This document shows positions 36,870 through 45,132 of a DNA stretch of 64,000 nt, in pieces; the stretch's first letter is position 1; every line of letters starts with the position of its first letter. A program made the translations under genes and the position numbers. The notes below the pieces were generated by a model. That model was not told where the DNA came from. It saw only the letters and a list, made by a program, of their open reading frames with translations, and did no database searches. Source of the DNA: Parabacteroides goldsteinii DSM 19448 = WAL 12034 (GTDB lineage Bacteria; Bacteroidota; Bacteroidia; Bacteroidales; Tannerellaceae); contig NZ_KQ033913.1 of NCBI RefSeq assembly GCF_000969835.1, positions 1,979,480-2,043,479 of the forward strand, in the 5' to 3' direction.

Positions 36870-36989
36870 AACTTTGTATTGTTTTTAATGAATAATAAAT
36901 GCAAGTCGTTGGCTTGGACTCCTTATGACGTGCATTTTCTTGAAAACTCACGGATTGGAAGGTACTTGCAGGTATCTTCCAATTTTTTT
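36869..36989 (+). ncRNA. Candidate cis-antisense small RNA opposite the susC leader, PUL C (DonS-like)
   Basis: TAACTTTG (36869-36876) overlaps the susC ATG and predicts a start near 36883. Hairpin 1: CAAG (36902-36905) with CTTG (36913-36916), loop containing GUUGG. The terminator is a 12-bp stem, 36954-36965 with 36972-36983, loop UUGCAG, followed by a T-run to 36989. Predicted length is ~105 nt, matching the other two loci. Confidence 0.55.
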
Positions 36990-37036
36990 AGGTTAACTGC
37001 TCGATATGTCCATAGGCTATAGATTTAGATTATTAA

Positions 37037-38011
37037 TTATTTGAGAACTAACACATAATTTCCATTACTTGTCTTTTGATATTTTAAAGGAGATGATTCT
37101 CCCATCATAAACAATATCCGTTCCAATGATTCATCCCTTACCTTAAATGTAAAGCGGTATTTATCCGCCAGGTCTTGCTGGCACATAATCTTACGTCCGT
37201 ACCATTGCTCCAGACGTGGAATAATCATGGATAGTTTTTCATTTTCGAAACTGACTATCTTCTGTTTTCGCCATGAAGTATATTTATCTGCATCGACAGT
37301 TAAAACATAGGCCGAATCTGCTTGCTGATCATATACTATCTTTTCATTCGGCGACAAAATAAACTCAGCTCTATCACCTTTTGAATTATTTATTCCTATC
37401 TTGACTTTCCCATTTAACAGGACAGTCTCCGATTTACTTTCTATATCATAATCAAACACCTCGAAAGCCGTTCCCAAAGCCTGTACTTCCATTTCCGAAG
37501 TATGTACGATAAAGGGTTTGTGAGGATTTTTATGGATATCAAAAAAAGCCTGACCGTCTAAATGTATTTCACGTGTTTTTCCTGTAAATGCAGCAGGATA
37601 GGTCAATTTACTACCGGGTCCCAACTGTACGACCGTCCCGTCCGGCAATGATACCGATTGCATATTCTGAATACCTGACGTAACAACATAAACAGGAATA
37701 TTATCTTTCTCTCCTAGATAATAAGCCATCCCTCCGACAGCCAACAACAATAAAACAGATGCTGCCACGCTATAAACTTTATAGAATAAATATCTTTTTA
37801 CAGATGCATTGTCCCAAAGACTTTGGCGAATACGATGCCATATCCGCATACTGTCAGCCCGGTCAATATACGCAGCATCCGGAGCATTGTTCCACTGACT
37901 GAACATTTGTGTTTTTACCGCATCCCGCTCATTCAGTGCAGTACGCTCCTCCTCTCCCAATGCATCCTGCATCAGCTTTTTTAATATATATCTTTTATTA
38001 TCCTGATCCAT
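37037..38011 (-). CDS. FecR-family anti-sigma factor (PUL C)
   Basis: This 324-aa protein has a cytoplasmic part of ~85 residues, a transmembrane helix (~86-106, VYSVAASVLLLLAVGGMAYYLG), a periplasmic FecR domain (~118-220; VVQLGPGSKLTYPAAF, LDGQAFFDIHKNPHKPF) and a C-terminal DUF4974 domain (~240-322; ENEKLSMIIPRLEQWYGRKI). It is read in the same direction as the sigma gene 109 bases upstream, unlike PULs A and B where sigma is divergent. So sigma and anti-sigma may be co-transcribed here. Confidence 0.93.
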   Translation of the reverse strand: MDQDNKRYILKKLMQDALGEEERTALNERDAVKTQMFSQWNNAPDAAYIDRADSMRIWHRIRQSLWDNASVKRYLFYKVYSVAASVLLLLAVGGMAYYLGEKDNIPVYVVTSGIQNMQSVSLPDGTVVQLGPGSKLTYPAAFTGKTREIHLDGQAFFDIHKNPHKPFIVHTSEMEVQALGTAFEVFDYDIESKSETVLLNGKVKIGINNSKGDRAEFILSPNEKIVYDQQADSAYVLTVDADKYTSWRKQKIVSFENEKLSMIIPRLEQWYGRKIMCQQDLADKYRFTFKVRDESLERILFMMGESSPLKYQKTSNGNYVLVLK

Positions 38012-38120
38012 TTCTTTTTATCTGCTTTATAATAAATACCCCCGAACATATAGGTTACCCCTATCCGCCCATCGTTTTTTTTTAATTTTCTAAGAATAAA
38101 TGAAAAAAGGGAATCGGTTT

Positions 38121-38672
38121 TTACAGGAAAAGAGAAAGTAGAGTGATATTCTTCCGCAGATATTTAAGCGCTTCACTAATTTGATTTTCAACAGTTTTCT
38201 CCGATATATTCAACAATTCGGCTATTTCTTTATAGCTCTTGTTTCCTTTCCGGCTCAGATTAAATATTTCCCGGCGGCGTGGCGGCAACTCGTTTATAAG
38301 CATGTCAATATATTCGCTCAGGTTCTTTGCCTCTATCTCCTCTTCAATATCGTATGAATCTTCCATAGCGGCGAGGACGGTCATTTTATAAAAATCTTCG
38401 TTCAAGTTTTTTCGGTGTTGATTAAATATCAGGTTACGGGTGATGACAAACATCAATCCTTTGAAATTATCGTCTTCACGCATAAAGTCACGCCCTTCCC
38501 ACACTTTTATAAAAACTTCCTGCACGACTTCCTCTGCTGTATCCTGATTGGTCAGGTAAAGACGGCTGAAGTTGTATACCTGCCTCCAGTACTTTTTATA
38601 TAAAGCAGTAAAAGCATCTTTACTGTTTTGCTTCAATAATAATATCAGTTCGTTATCCTCCATCTTCCACAT
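38121..38672 (-). CDS. ECF-type RNA polymerase sigma factor (PUL C)
   Basis: This 183-aa ECF sigma has region 2 at ~14-90 (AFTALYKKYWRQVYNFSRLYLTN, VVQEVFIKVWEGR) and region 4 at ~125-178 (INELPPRRREIFNLSRKGNKSYKEIAELLNISEKTVENQISEAL). It should activate the PUL C operon when released from FecR. The first in-frame ATG is at 38672; the Met at residue 4 (MEDNELI) is an alternative and gives a more typical ECF N-terminus. A -7 box lies 23 bases upstream. The gene is divergent from cysK. Confidence 0.93.
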   Translation of the reverse strand: MWKMEDNELILLLKQNSKDAFTALYKKYWRQVYNFSRLYLTNQDTAEEVVQEVFIKVWEGRDFMREDDNFKGLMFVITRNLIFNQHRKNLNEDFYKMTVLAAMEDSYDIEEEIEAKNLSEYIDMLINELPPRRREIFNLSRKGNKSYKEIAELLNISEKTVENQISEALKYLRKNITLLSLFL

Positions 38673-38694
38673 TCAGAATGTATGCAAATATAAG

Positions 38695-38702
38695 AGATTT
38701 AT
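38695..38702 (-). promoter_or_regulatory. -7 box for the PUL C sigma gene
   Basis: Minus-strand TATATTTG (TAnnTTTG) lies 22 bases before the ATG at 38672, leaving a very short leader. This favours the internal Met start or near-leaderless translation. Confidence 0.5.
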
Positions 38703-38771
38703 TTTATCCGGCAGAAAGTAAAAAATAAAATATACCCTCTTTATGGTATTTCCCATAATCAATACTCCTCT

Positions 38772-38779
38772 TATCTTTG
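38772..38779 (+). promoter_or_regulatory. -7 box for cysK
   Basis: TATCTTTG matches TAnnTTTG, 35 bases before the cysK ATG. Confidence 0.65.
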
Positions 38780-38814
38780 TTGCATAAATAAGAACAACTA
38801 AAATATAGAATGAT

Positions 38815-39762
38815 ATGGCAAACGTAGCAAAAAAACTGACAGACCTGATTGGTAACACTCCGTTATTAGAGTTTTCCAACTTCAATGCAAGCAAAGGATT
38901 AAAAGCAAAACTGATCGGTAAACTGGAATACTTCAACCCGGCAGGCAGTGTGAAAGACCGCATCGCCCTGGCAATGATCGAAGACGCAGAACAGAAAGGA
39001 CTTCTGAAACCGGGAGCGACCATTATCGAACCGACAAGTGGAAATACTGGTGTAGGACTTGCCTTCGTTTCTGCTGCCAAAGGATATAAACTGGTTCTGA
39101 CAATGCCGGAAACGATGAGTGTAGAACGCCGCAACTTATTGAAAGCTCTTGGAGCCCACCTAGTATTAACTCCCGGAGCCGATGGCATGAAGGGAGCTAT
39201 CGCCAAAGCCGAATCATTACGTGATGAAACACCTGGTTCCGTCATCCTGCAACAATTCGAGAATCCGGCCAATCCGGCTAAACACGTACAGACTACTGCA
39301 CAGGAAATCTGGCGCGATACGGATGGTAAAGTCGATATTTTCGTAGCCGGTGTCGGTACGGGCGGAACAGTCAGCGGTGTCGGTGAAGGATTGAAAGCAC
39401 ATAATCCGAATGTGAAAATCGTAGCGGTAGAACCGAGCGACTCCCCCGTCCTCTCCGGTGGTAAACCGGGACCGCATAAGATACAGGGTATCGGGGCCGG
39501 ATTCATTCCTAAAACATATAACGGCAAATACGTCGATGAAATCATTCAGGTAGAAAATGACGATGCCATCCGTACCAGCCGTGAACTGGCACAAAAAGAA
39601 GGATTGCTGGTAGGTATCTCTTCCGGTGCTGCCGTATACGCTGCTCTAAAACTGGCGGAACTGCCAGAGAATGCAGGCAAAACAATCGTTGCCCTATTAC
39701 CCGATACCGGAGAGCGGTATCTTTCTACCGTATTATATGCATTCGAAGAATATCCGTTATAA
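38815..39762 (+). CDS. cysK: Cysteine synthase A (O-acetylserine sulfhydrylase)
   Basis: This 315-aa PLP enzyme makes L-cysteine from O-acetylserine and sulfide. PLP lysine: Lys47 in [10 protein letters not shown]. Substrate loop TSGNTG at 74-79. Phosphate-binding [10 protein letters not shown] at about 178-187. The C-terminal Ser motif is in GISSGAAV. Length is normal for CysK. It has its own TAnnTTTG promoter and is followed by a hairpin at 39882-39899. It stands alone between PUL C and the MarR efflux operon. Confidence 0.97.
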   Translation: MANVAKKLTDLIGNTPLLEFSNFNASKGLKAKLIGKLEYFNPAGSVKDRIALAMIEDAEQKGLLKPGATIIEPTSGNTGVGLAFVSAAKGYKLVLTMPETMSVERRNLLKALGAHLVLTPGADGMKGAIAKAESLRDETPGSVILQQFENPANPAKHVQTTAQEIWRDTDGKVDIFVAGVGTGGTVSGVGEGLKAHNPNVKIVAVEPSDSPVLSGGKPGPHKIQGIGAGFIPKTYNGKYVDEIIQVENDDAIRTSRELAQKEGLLVGISSGAAVYAALKLAELPENAGKTIVALLPDTGERYLSTVLYAFEEYPL

Positions 39763-39881
39763 ACGAGACCTTATCTATATTCTATAAACTGAAGCATATT
39801 TAGAAAATAATGAGCCAATGTGGCAATATGCCAATTTAGGAATAATTGAGCTATCAGTTTATAGTGATGGGAGTAACCAAT

Positions 39882-39899
39882 TCCCCTCTTGAGAGGGGA
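39882..39899. other. Short hairpin downstream of cysK
   Basis: TCCCCTCT and AGAGGGGA form an almost gap-free inverted pair in the 280-base gap after cysK. There is no T-run, so a terminator role is possible but weak. The rest of the gap before the marR promoter shows nothing else. Confidence 0.4.
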
Positions 39900-39978
39900 G
39901 ACAGGTACAACCGGTCAATAATCGGATAGTTCAAATCTGATAAATATCGAACTTCTTTCCCTTAGTTTTTCACACATA

Positions 39979-40022
39979 ATTAGTCAAATATTTGACTAAT
40001 ATCCGATAAATATCTATCTTTG
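39979..40022 (+). promoter_or_regulatory. marR operon promoter with overlapping palindromic operator
   Basis: A 22-bp perfect palindrome (39979-40000; half-sites ATTAGTCAAAT and ATTTGACTAAT) covers the -33 TTTG (39991-39994). It is followed after 20 bases by the -7 box TATCTTTG (40015-40022), 20 bases before the marR ATG. The layout predicts repression by MarR binding over the -33 element, with autoregulation of the efflux operon. Confidence 0.75.
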
Positions 40023-40042
40023 CGCCGATAAAAACAGCAAGT

Positions 40043-40483
40043 ATGACAGATAGTGAATTAGCTCACGAACTTAATCTACTAGTATTAAGGACACGCATGA
40101 CATTCCGCCAGACCATTCAGCGAATACTGAAAAGCAACAACGTCGATATGACCTTTGAAATGCTTCAGGTAATGCATTGTTTGTGGAAAGAACAGGGAGT
40201 CAGCCAACAATCGCTGGCCGAAAAAACAGCGAAAGACAAAGCATGCCTCACCAACCTGATCAATAATCTCGAGAAGAAAGGATGGGTTATACGGCAGGAA
40301 GATTGCAACGACCGCCGTAATAAACTGATATACCTCACCCCCGAAGGAGAAAAGGTAGCCGCCAAGATCAAATCCCTCTTGAAAGACATGTACACCCAGG
40401 TCGGGCAACAAATGAACACCAAACATATGGAAGCCTGTATGAAACATCTAAGCAAACTGAATGAGATATTTGATCAAATATAG
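40043..40483 (+). CDS. MarR-family transcriptional regulator
   Basis: This 146-aa winged-helix regulator has a dimerisation helix at the N-terminus, HTH at ~55-80 (GVSQQSLAEKTAKDKACLTNLINNLEKKGWV) and wing at ~84-100 (EDCNDRRNKLIYLTPEG), which holds the conserved D-x-R-x-x-x-x-x-LT signature. It probably represses the downstream TolC/HlyD/MFS efflux genes and itself through the palindrome at its promoter, and responds to a small toxic ligand. Its stop overlaps the TolC start by 23 bases, so the two are translationally linked. Confidence 0.92.
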   Translation: MTDSELAHELNLLVLRTRMTFRQTIQRILKSNNVDMTFEMLQVMHCLWKEQGVSQQSLAEKTAKDKACLTNLINNLEKKGWVIRQEDCNDRRNKLIYLTPEGEKVAAKIKSLLKDMYTQVGQQMNTKHMEACMKHLSKLNEIFDQI

Positions 40484-41771
40484 TTTTTTATTGTTACTGT
40501 TTATAGGAAAGCCTGTTGCGACTTGTTCCCAACAGGCTTATTCTCTTACCCTCGACGAACTCTTCCGCCTGGGTACGGAAAACAGTCTGCGTCTGCAAGC
40601 CTCCCACATGCAGGAAGTCGTCGCAGCCGACAAGAAAAAAACAGCGCAAACGGCCCGTCTGCCCGGTATCAGTATCGGTGCGACGACCGGATATATCGGA
40701 CAGTCTACCGTCTTCCGGCAGGGACTGACGCAACCGGTTCATCCCGACCTGCCCGACTGGTCACATAATTATAATGTAGAAGTAACCCAACCCGTCTATC
40801 GCGGAGGTAAAATACATTATAATATCAAACGTGCCTCGTTGGAGAAACAGATTGCAGCACTCAATTCGGCCAGTAGCAAAGCCGAAGTCAAACTGCTCCT
40901 GCTCCGTCAGTATATGGACCTTTTCAGCCTCTACAAACAAAAAGACGTATTTGCCCGTAACGTGGAAGAGTCCACCCGCAGACTTGAGGATATCCGCCGC
41001 CTGAAGAAAGAAGGTATCGTCACCCGAAACGACGAGTTGCGTAGTGAACTGCAACTCACCAACGACCAGCTGGCCTGCCGCGAAGCAGACGATAATATCG
41101 CAATCGTCTCCCAGCAACTCGACGTCCTGCTCGGACTGGATGAAACATTCCTCCTGCAACCCGACACGGCATTGCTTTACACGGCCGTTTCACTGGAAAG
41201 CTATGATGCCTACGTCCAACAGGCTTACCTCAACTATCCCGAATTACAGATCGCCCGCTACAACACGAAGCTGGCTGAAAACGATATATTCCTGTCAAAA
41301 GCCGACTATCTGCCCTCACTCTCGGTACGTGCCGCCAATACCCTGGCACGCCCGCTGAGCACTACGATGGAAGACGTCTTCTCCAACAACTGGAATATCG
41401 CTTTAAGCCTCTCCTACAACCTGTCATCCCTTTATCAGAATAAACATAAGATACATGAGGTAAAACAAATTGTCAATATCCAGAAAAATAAGGAAGAACA
41501 AATCCGCCAGGATATCCGTATTAATGTCAAAAGCGCCTGGATCAGGCATCACGAAGCGCTCGACCGCGTACAGGCACTGATCCTGTCGGTCAGGCAAGCG
41601 GAAGAGAACTACCGTATCGTAAACAACCGTTATCTCAACCAGCTATCCATCCTGACCGACCTGCTCGATGCCAGCAGTGTCAGGCTTGAAGCCGAACTGC
41701 AATTGACCAATGCACGCACCGAGGCCATCTACAGTTATTATCAACTGATGCATGCATGCGGCAATTTATAA
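40461..41771 (+). CDS. TolC-family outer-membrane efflux protein
   Basis: This 436-aa protein has a signal peptide (~1-24) and two outer-membrane-efflux-protein repeats, with long coiled-coil helices (for example ~95-215 and 305-430; KSAWIRHHEALDRVQALILSVRQAEENY). It forms the outer-membrane channel of a tripartite exporter with the HlyD and MFS proteins encoded next. Start: the ATG at 40461 overlaps marR by 23 bases and gives a good signal peptide (MRYLIKYSFLLLLFIG), so the overlap is probably real. Confidence 0.93.
   Translation: MRYLIKYSFLLLLFIGKPVATCSQQAYSLTLDELFRLGTENSLRLQASHMQEVVAADKKKTAQTARLPGISIGATTGYIGQSTVFRQGLTQPVHPDLPDWSHNYNVEVTQPVYRGGKIHYNIKRASLEKQIAALNSASSKAEVKLLLLRQYMDLFSLYKQKDVFARNVEESTRRLEDIRRLKKEGIVTRNDELRSELQLTNDQLACREADDNIAIVSQQLDVLLGLDETFLLQPDTALLYTAVSLESYDAYVQQAYLNYPELQIARYNTKLAENDIFLSKADYLPSLSVRAANTLARPLSTTMEDVFSNNWNIALSLSYNLSSLYQNKHKIHEVKQIVNIQKNKEEQIRQDIRINVKSAWIRHHEALDRVQALILSVRQAEENYRIVNNRYLNQLSILTDLLDASSVRLEAELQLTNARTEAIYSYYQLMHACGNL
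40466..40481. promoter_or_regulatory. Second palindrome at the marR/tolC junction
   Basis: A 16-bp perfect palindrome (ATATTTGA and TCAAATAT) lies inside the marR/tolC overlap. It uses the same TCAAAT half-sites as the promoter operator but in the opposite arrangement. It may be an auxiliary MarR site or a chance AT-rich palindrome. Confidence 0.35.
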
Positions 41772-41792
41772 CTTAATTAAAAACAGACAAAT

Positions 41793-42863
41793 ATGTCCGG
41801 ATTACATAGAAAAAGAAAACAACTGAGGCGACTGAAAATAAGGAATATCACCCTCAATACCGTATGTATCCTGCTCGCTTTCGGCGGCATATCATGGACG
41901 GTCAACTATTTCTGGAAATATGTCAACTACGAAATCACCAATGATGCCGTAGTGGATCAATATATCACCCCCGTCAATATCCGCGTACCGGGTTACATCA
42001 GGGAAGTCCGTTTCACCGAGCACCAGCAGGTAAAGGAAGGCGACACCCTTCTGATCCTCGACGACCGGGAATACCGTATCAAGCTGAAAGATGCCGAAGC
42101 CGCCCTCCTCGATGCCCAGGCCTCCAAAGACATACTAAGTTCCGGCATCGAAACCTCCCAGGTGAATATCAGCGTACAGGAGGCCAATATCGCCGAGACG
42201 GAAGCCCGCCTCCGGCAACTCGAACAGGACCATCGACGTTATGCCAACCTCCTGGCCGAAGAGTCCGTCTCGCAACAGCAATACGAACAGGTCAAGGCTG
42301 AATACGAAGCCATGAAAGCCCGTTACGAATCCCTGCTCCGCCAAAAGAGTGCCGCCCAATCGCAATATTCGGAGACGAGCAAGAAAAGCGGCAGTGTGAA
42401 GGCGGCCATCCTGCGCAAAGAAGCCGACCTGGAGATGGCGCAACTCAACCTGTCGTATACAGTCGTCACCGCTCCCTTCGACGGATACATGGGACGCCGC
42501 ACGCTGGAAACCGGACAACTGGTTCAAGCCGGACAAACCCTCAGCTACCTCGTCCGCAACAATGACAAATGGATAACCGCCAATTACAAGGAAACACAAA
42601 TCAGCCATATCTACATCGGCCAAAAAGTACGCATCAAAGTAGATGCTGTAGACGACCGCATTTTCCACGGCACCGTGACGGCGATCTCCGAAGCGACCGG
42701 CTCCAAATACTCCCTCGTCCCGACCGATAACTCTGCCGGCAACTTCGTCAAGATACAACAGCGCATCCCTGTGCGCATCGACCTGATTGACGTTTCGCCC
42801 GAAGACATGAATCTGCTCCGTGCCGGCATGATGGTGGAAACGGAAGCATTGAAAAGACATTGA
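41793..42863 (+). CDS. HlyD/EmrA-type membrane fusion protein
   Basis: This 356-aa periplasmic adaptor has one N-terminal transmembrane helix (~20-42), a biotinyl-lipoyl-like half (~55-85; IRVPGYIREVRFTEHQQVKEGDTLL), a coiled-coil hairpin (~90-215, many Gln/Glu/Ala), the second lipoyl half (~220-250; VTAPFDGYMGRRTLETGQLV) and a beta-barrel end. It links the MFS pump to TolC. It lies 21 bases after the TolC gene and 13 before the MFS gene. Confidence 0.93.
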   Translation: MSGLHRKRKQLRRLKIRNITLNTVCILLAFGGISWTVNYFWKYVNYEITNDAVVDQYITPVNIRVPGYIREVRFTEHQQVKEGDTLLILDDREYRIKLKDAEAALLDAQASKDILSSGIETSQVNISVQEANIAETEARLRQLEQDHRRYANLLAEESVSQQQYEQVKAEYEAMKARYESLLRQKSAAQSQYSETSKKSGSVKAAILRKEADLEMAQLNLSYTVVTAPFDGYMGRRTLETGQLVQAGQTLSYLVRNNDKWITANYKETQISHIYIGQKVRIKVDAVDDRIFHGTVTAISEATGSKYSLVPTDNSAGNFVKIQQRIPVRIDLIDVSPEDMNLLRAGMMVETEALKRH

Positions 42864-42876
42864 ATAATACAGCATA

Positions 42877-44481
42877 ATGGCTACACAAACACCCCTGAAT
42901 GTCCCTATCCGCCCCTGGGTCCCCCGCTGGCTGGGGATCGTTACGGCTTTTACCGTCATGCTGCCGATCATCCTGATCAACGGAGCCTATACCGGGACTA
43001 TCACCGAAGTTTCAGGAACGCTGGGTGTGTTGAGCGAAGACATCAGCATGGCTTACTATGCGACATCGGCGGGAATGGCGGTTGCTTATCCGCTGATCCC
43101 GAAAGTGCGTCCGGTAGTGACCACTAAAACGATCCTGCTGATCGACCTCTTGTTGCAGGTGATCCTCAGCTTTATCTGTGCGCAGGTGAACCAGATGGAT
43201 ATCATTATCGTATGCAGCTTCTTTATCGGTTTTCTGAAAGGTTTCGCCATGCTGGAGATCATCCTGATGATACGTCCGCTTTTCAGTCCGCAGAATGTGC
43301 GCAGCGAATTTTATGCTTACTTCTACCCGATCGTGTTCTCGGCAGGCCAGGTCTCGATGGCGGTCACGGCACAGTTGGCCTATTACTACCAATGGCAGTA
43401 TATGTATTACTTCGTTATCCTGCTCTTGCTGGTTGCCATCTCTTTTATCCTGATGTTCTTCCGGTATGCCAGGCGTCCTGTCTATTTTCCTTTTAAAGAG
43501 ATAGATTGGAAAAGTATCCTGCTCATGGCCTCCATCCTGCTTTTCACCATCTGGTCGGCCACCTACGGGAAGACACTCGACTGGTTTTCGTCCGCTAAAA
43601 TCACGGTGTATGTGCTGTCGCTGCCGGTATTGGTCTGGTTATTCCAGTTCCGGCAGAAGACGCGGAAAAATCCGTATCTGAAACTGGAAGTGCTGAACAG
43701 CAGCAAGGCGTTGATCGGCTATTTCTTCATGATGTTGGTGATGTTCTTTTCTTCCACCAGTTCGCTGGTGACCAGTTATATGAATAATATCATACGGGTA
43801 GACAGCGTACATGCCAACTTTCTGAATCTCTGGATGCTGCCGGGGTTTATCTGCGGGGCGGTGATCTGTTTCTGGTGGTTCCGCTGGCAACGGTGGCGTT
43901 TCAGGATACTGATATCCAGAGGGATGCTGTGTTATGTGATCTATCTGGCTATCCTCTATTTCGGGATCACACCGGACGGGAGGTACGAAATGTTGTATCT
44001 TCCGATGTTTCTCCGGGGAATGGGAATGATGATCTTGTTTATCGCTTTCGGTGTGTATGCGGTGGAAGATATGAACCCGAAGCTGATGATATATAATGCC
44101 TTTTTCCTGATCACCTGCCGTTCGGTGATAGCTCCTGCCCTGTCGTCGGCCTTCTTCAATAATATGCTTTACCGTCTGCAATTGCGGGATATGGCGATCC
44201 TCTCGGAGAATATGCGCCTCGATAACCCGCTGGCGGCACAGCAATACAACCAGTCACTCAATAATGCACTGGCACAGGGACATAGCATGACGGATGCCGT
44301 GCAACTGGCTACAAACAGCCTTTACACCACACTGCAATCGCAAAGCTTGTTGCTTGCCTTGAAAACGATTATCGGCTACGTGCTCATCTTTGCGATTGTG
44401 GTGATGGTTATCTCCCGCTTTACGCCTTTCCACAAGACTTTGAAAGTCGAGATTGTGAAGACTGGGGAAGATATGGTCTGA
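42877..44481 (+). CDS. MFS drug efflux transporter (DHA2/EmrB-like)
   Basis: This 534-aa inner-membrane protein has about 14 hydrophobic segments, consistent with the DHA2 family that works with EmrA-type adaptors. It is more divergent than typical EmrB: the usual N-terminal D-x-T-I-V-N-V-A motif is replaced by GAYTGTITEVSGTLGVLSED. A periplasmic loop near the C-terminus (~420-480; NPLAAQQYNQSLNNALAQGH) is expected for this type. It is the last gene of the MarR operon. Its stop directly abuts the stop of the convergent response-regulator gene with no spacer. Confidence 0.88.
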   Translation: MATQTPLNVPIRPWVPRWLGIVTAFTVMLPIILINGAYTGTITEVSGTLGVLSEDISMAYYATSAGMAVAYPLIPKVRPVVTTKTILLIDLLLQVILSFICAQVNQMDIIIVCSFFIGFLKGFAMLEIILMIRPLFSPQNVRSEFYAYFYPIVFSAGQVSMAVTAQLAYYYQWQYMYYFVILLLLVAISFILMFFRYARRPVYFPFKEIDWKSILLMASILLFTIWSATYGKTLDWFSSAKITVYVLSLPVLVWLFQFRQKTRKNPYLKLEVLNSSKALIGYFFMMLVMFFSSTSSLVTSYMNNIIRVDSVHANFLNLWMLPGFICGAVICFWWFRWQRWRFRILISRGMLCYVIYLAILYFGITPDGRYEMLYLPMFLRGMGMMILFIAFGVYAVEDMNPKLMIYNAFFLITCRSVIAPALSSAFFNNMLYRLQLRDMAILSENMRLDNPLAAQQYNQSLNNALAQGHSMTDAVQLATNSLYTTLQSQSLLLALKTIIGYVLIFAIVVMVISRFTPFHKTLKVEIVKTGEDMV

Positions 44482-45132
44482 TTAAATATAGTATTCCGCT
44501 GCATCGACTATCCCTGCGCGCAGAGCATATTTGGTTGCCTCGTGCACATTATTTACTTCCAGTTTGCGGAAAATATTTTTGCGATGGGTGGTGATGGTGT
44601 GGATGCTGGAGAAACGCTCGGAGGCAATTTCTTTGGTCGTCTTGCCTAAAGCGATGGATTTCAGTATTTCTTTTTCTGTCGAGGTCAGTACGGGGTGCTC
44701 TTTGGGTTCACGGACTATTTTCTTTTCTGAAAGCAGGTTATGAATCCGTTGACAGATAAAACGTTCGGAATGTAAAGCCGATTGCAGGGCCGCACGTATT
44801 TCTGCTGACGGGGCATCCTTCAAGACGATGCTGAAAGCCTCGCTGCTGAAGAGGATGCGGCGGATAAAATTTTCGCTCAGTTCATCGCTGAAAAGTATCC
44901 AGGAGACCTGTTTGAAACGCTCCTGCAAGATCAGAAGTTCGTCGGCACTCGTCAAATCGAAAAGCGTGTAGTCGAGGATCACGACAGCCTGCGGATGCTG
45001 TTGAAGGAGTTGAAGCAGCTCGTGTTTGTCGGCAGCCTCAGTCACAAGGTTAAGATCCGGCATCCTGTCGCTCAGGTAAAGGATGCCGGCTTTGGTGATA
45101 TCCTGGTTATCGGCTATGATAAGCGTCCGCAT
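44482..45132 (-). CDS. LuxR/NarL-family response regulator (orphan)
   Basis: This 216-aa protein has a receiver domain at ~1-120 (acidic D8/D11, phospho-acceptor candidate Asp54 in VILDYTLFD) and a LuxR-type HTH at ~148-210 (LTSTEKEILKSIALGKTTKEIASERFSSIHTITTHRKNIFRKL). No histidine kinase gene is nearby. Its ATG overlaps the stop of the upstream PLP-enzyme gene (TGATG at 45130-45134), so the two are co-translated. Its role in sulfur amino-acid metabolism is only suggested by that coupling. Confidence 0.92.
   Translation of the reverse strand: MRTLIIADNQDITKAGILYLSDRMPDLNLVTEAADKHELLQLLQQHPQAVVILDYTLFDLTSADELLILQERFKQVSWILFSDELSENFIRRILFSSEAFSIVLKDAPSAEIRAALQSALHSERFICQRIHNLLSEKKIVREPKEHPVLTSTEKEILKSIALGKTTKEIASERFSSIHTITTHRKNIFRKLEVNNVHEATKYALRAGIVDAAEYYI

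Noticed and set aside
38673..39545. Minus-strand open frame of 290 codons opposite cysK
   Set aside because: cysK is certain on the other strand. The frame is Pro/Ser-rich antisense of it and continues into intergenic sequence.
42135..42980. Minus-strand open frame of 281 codons opposite the HlyD gene
   Set aside because: It overlaps the membrane fusion protein gene entirely and spans the HlyD/MFS junction. The opposite strand has clear domains.
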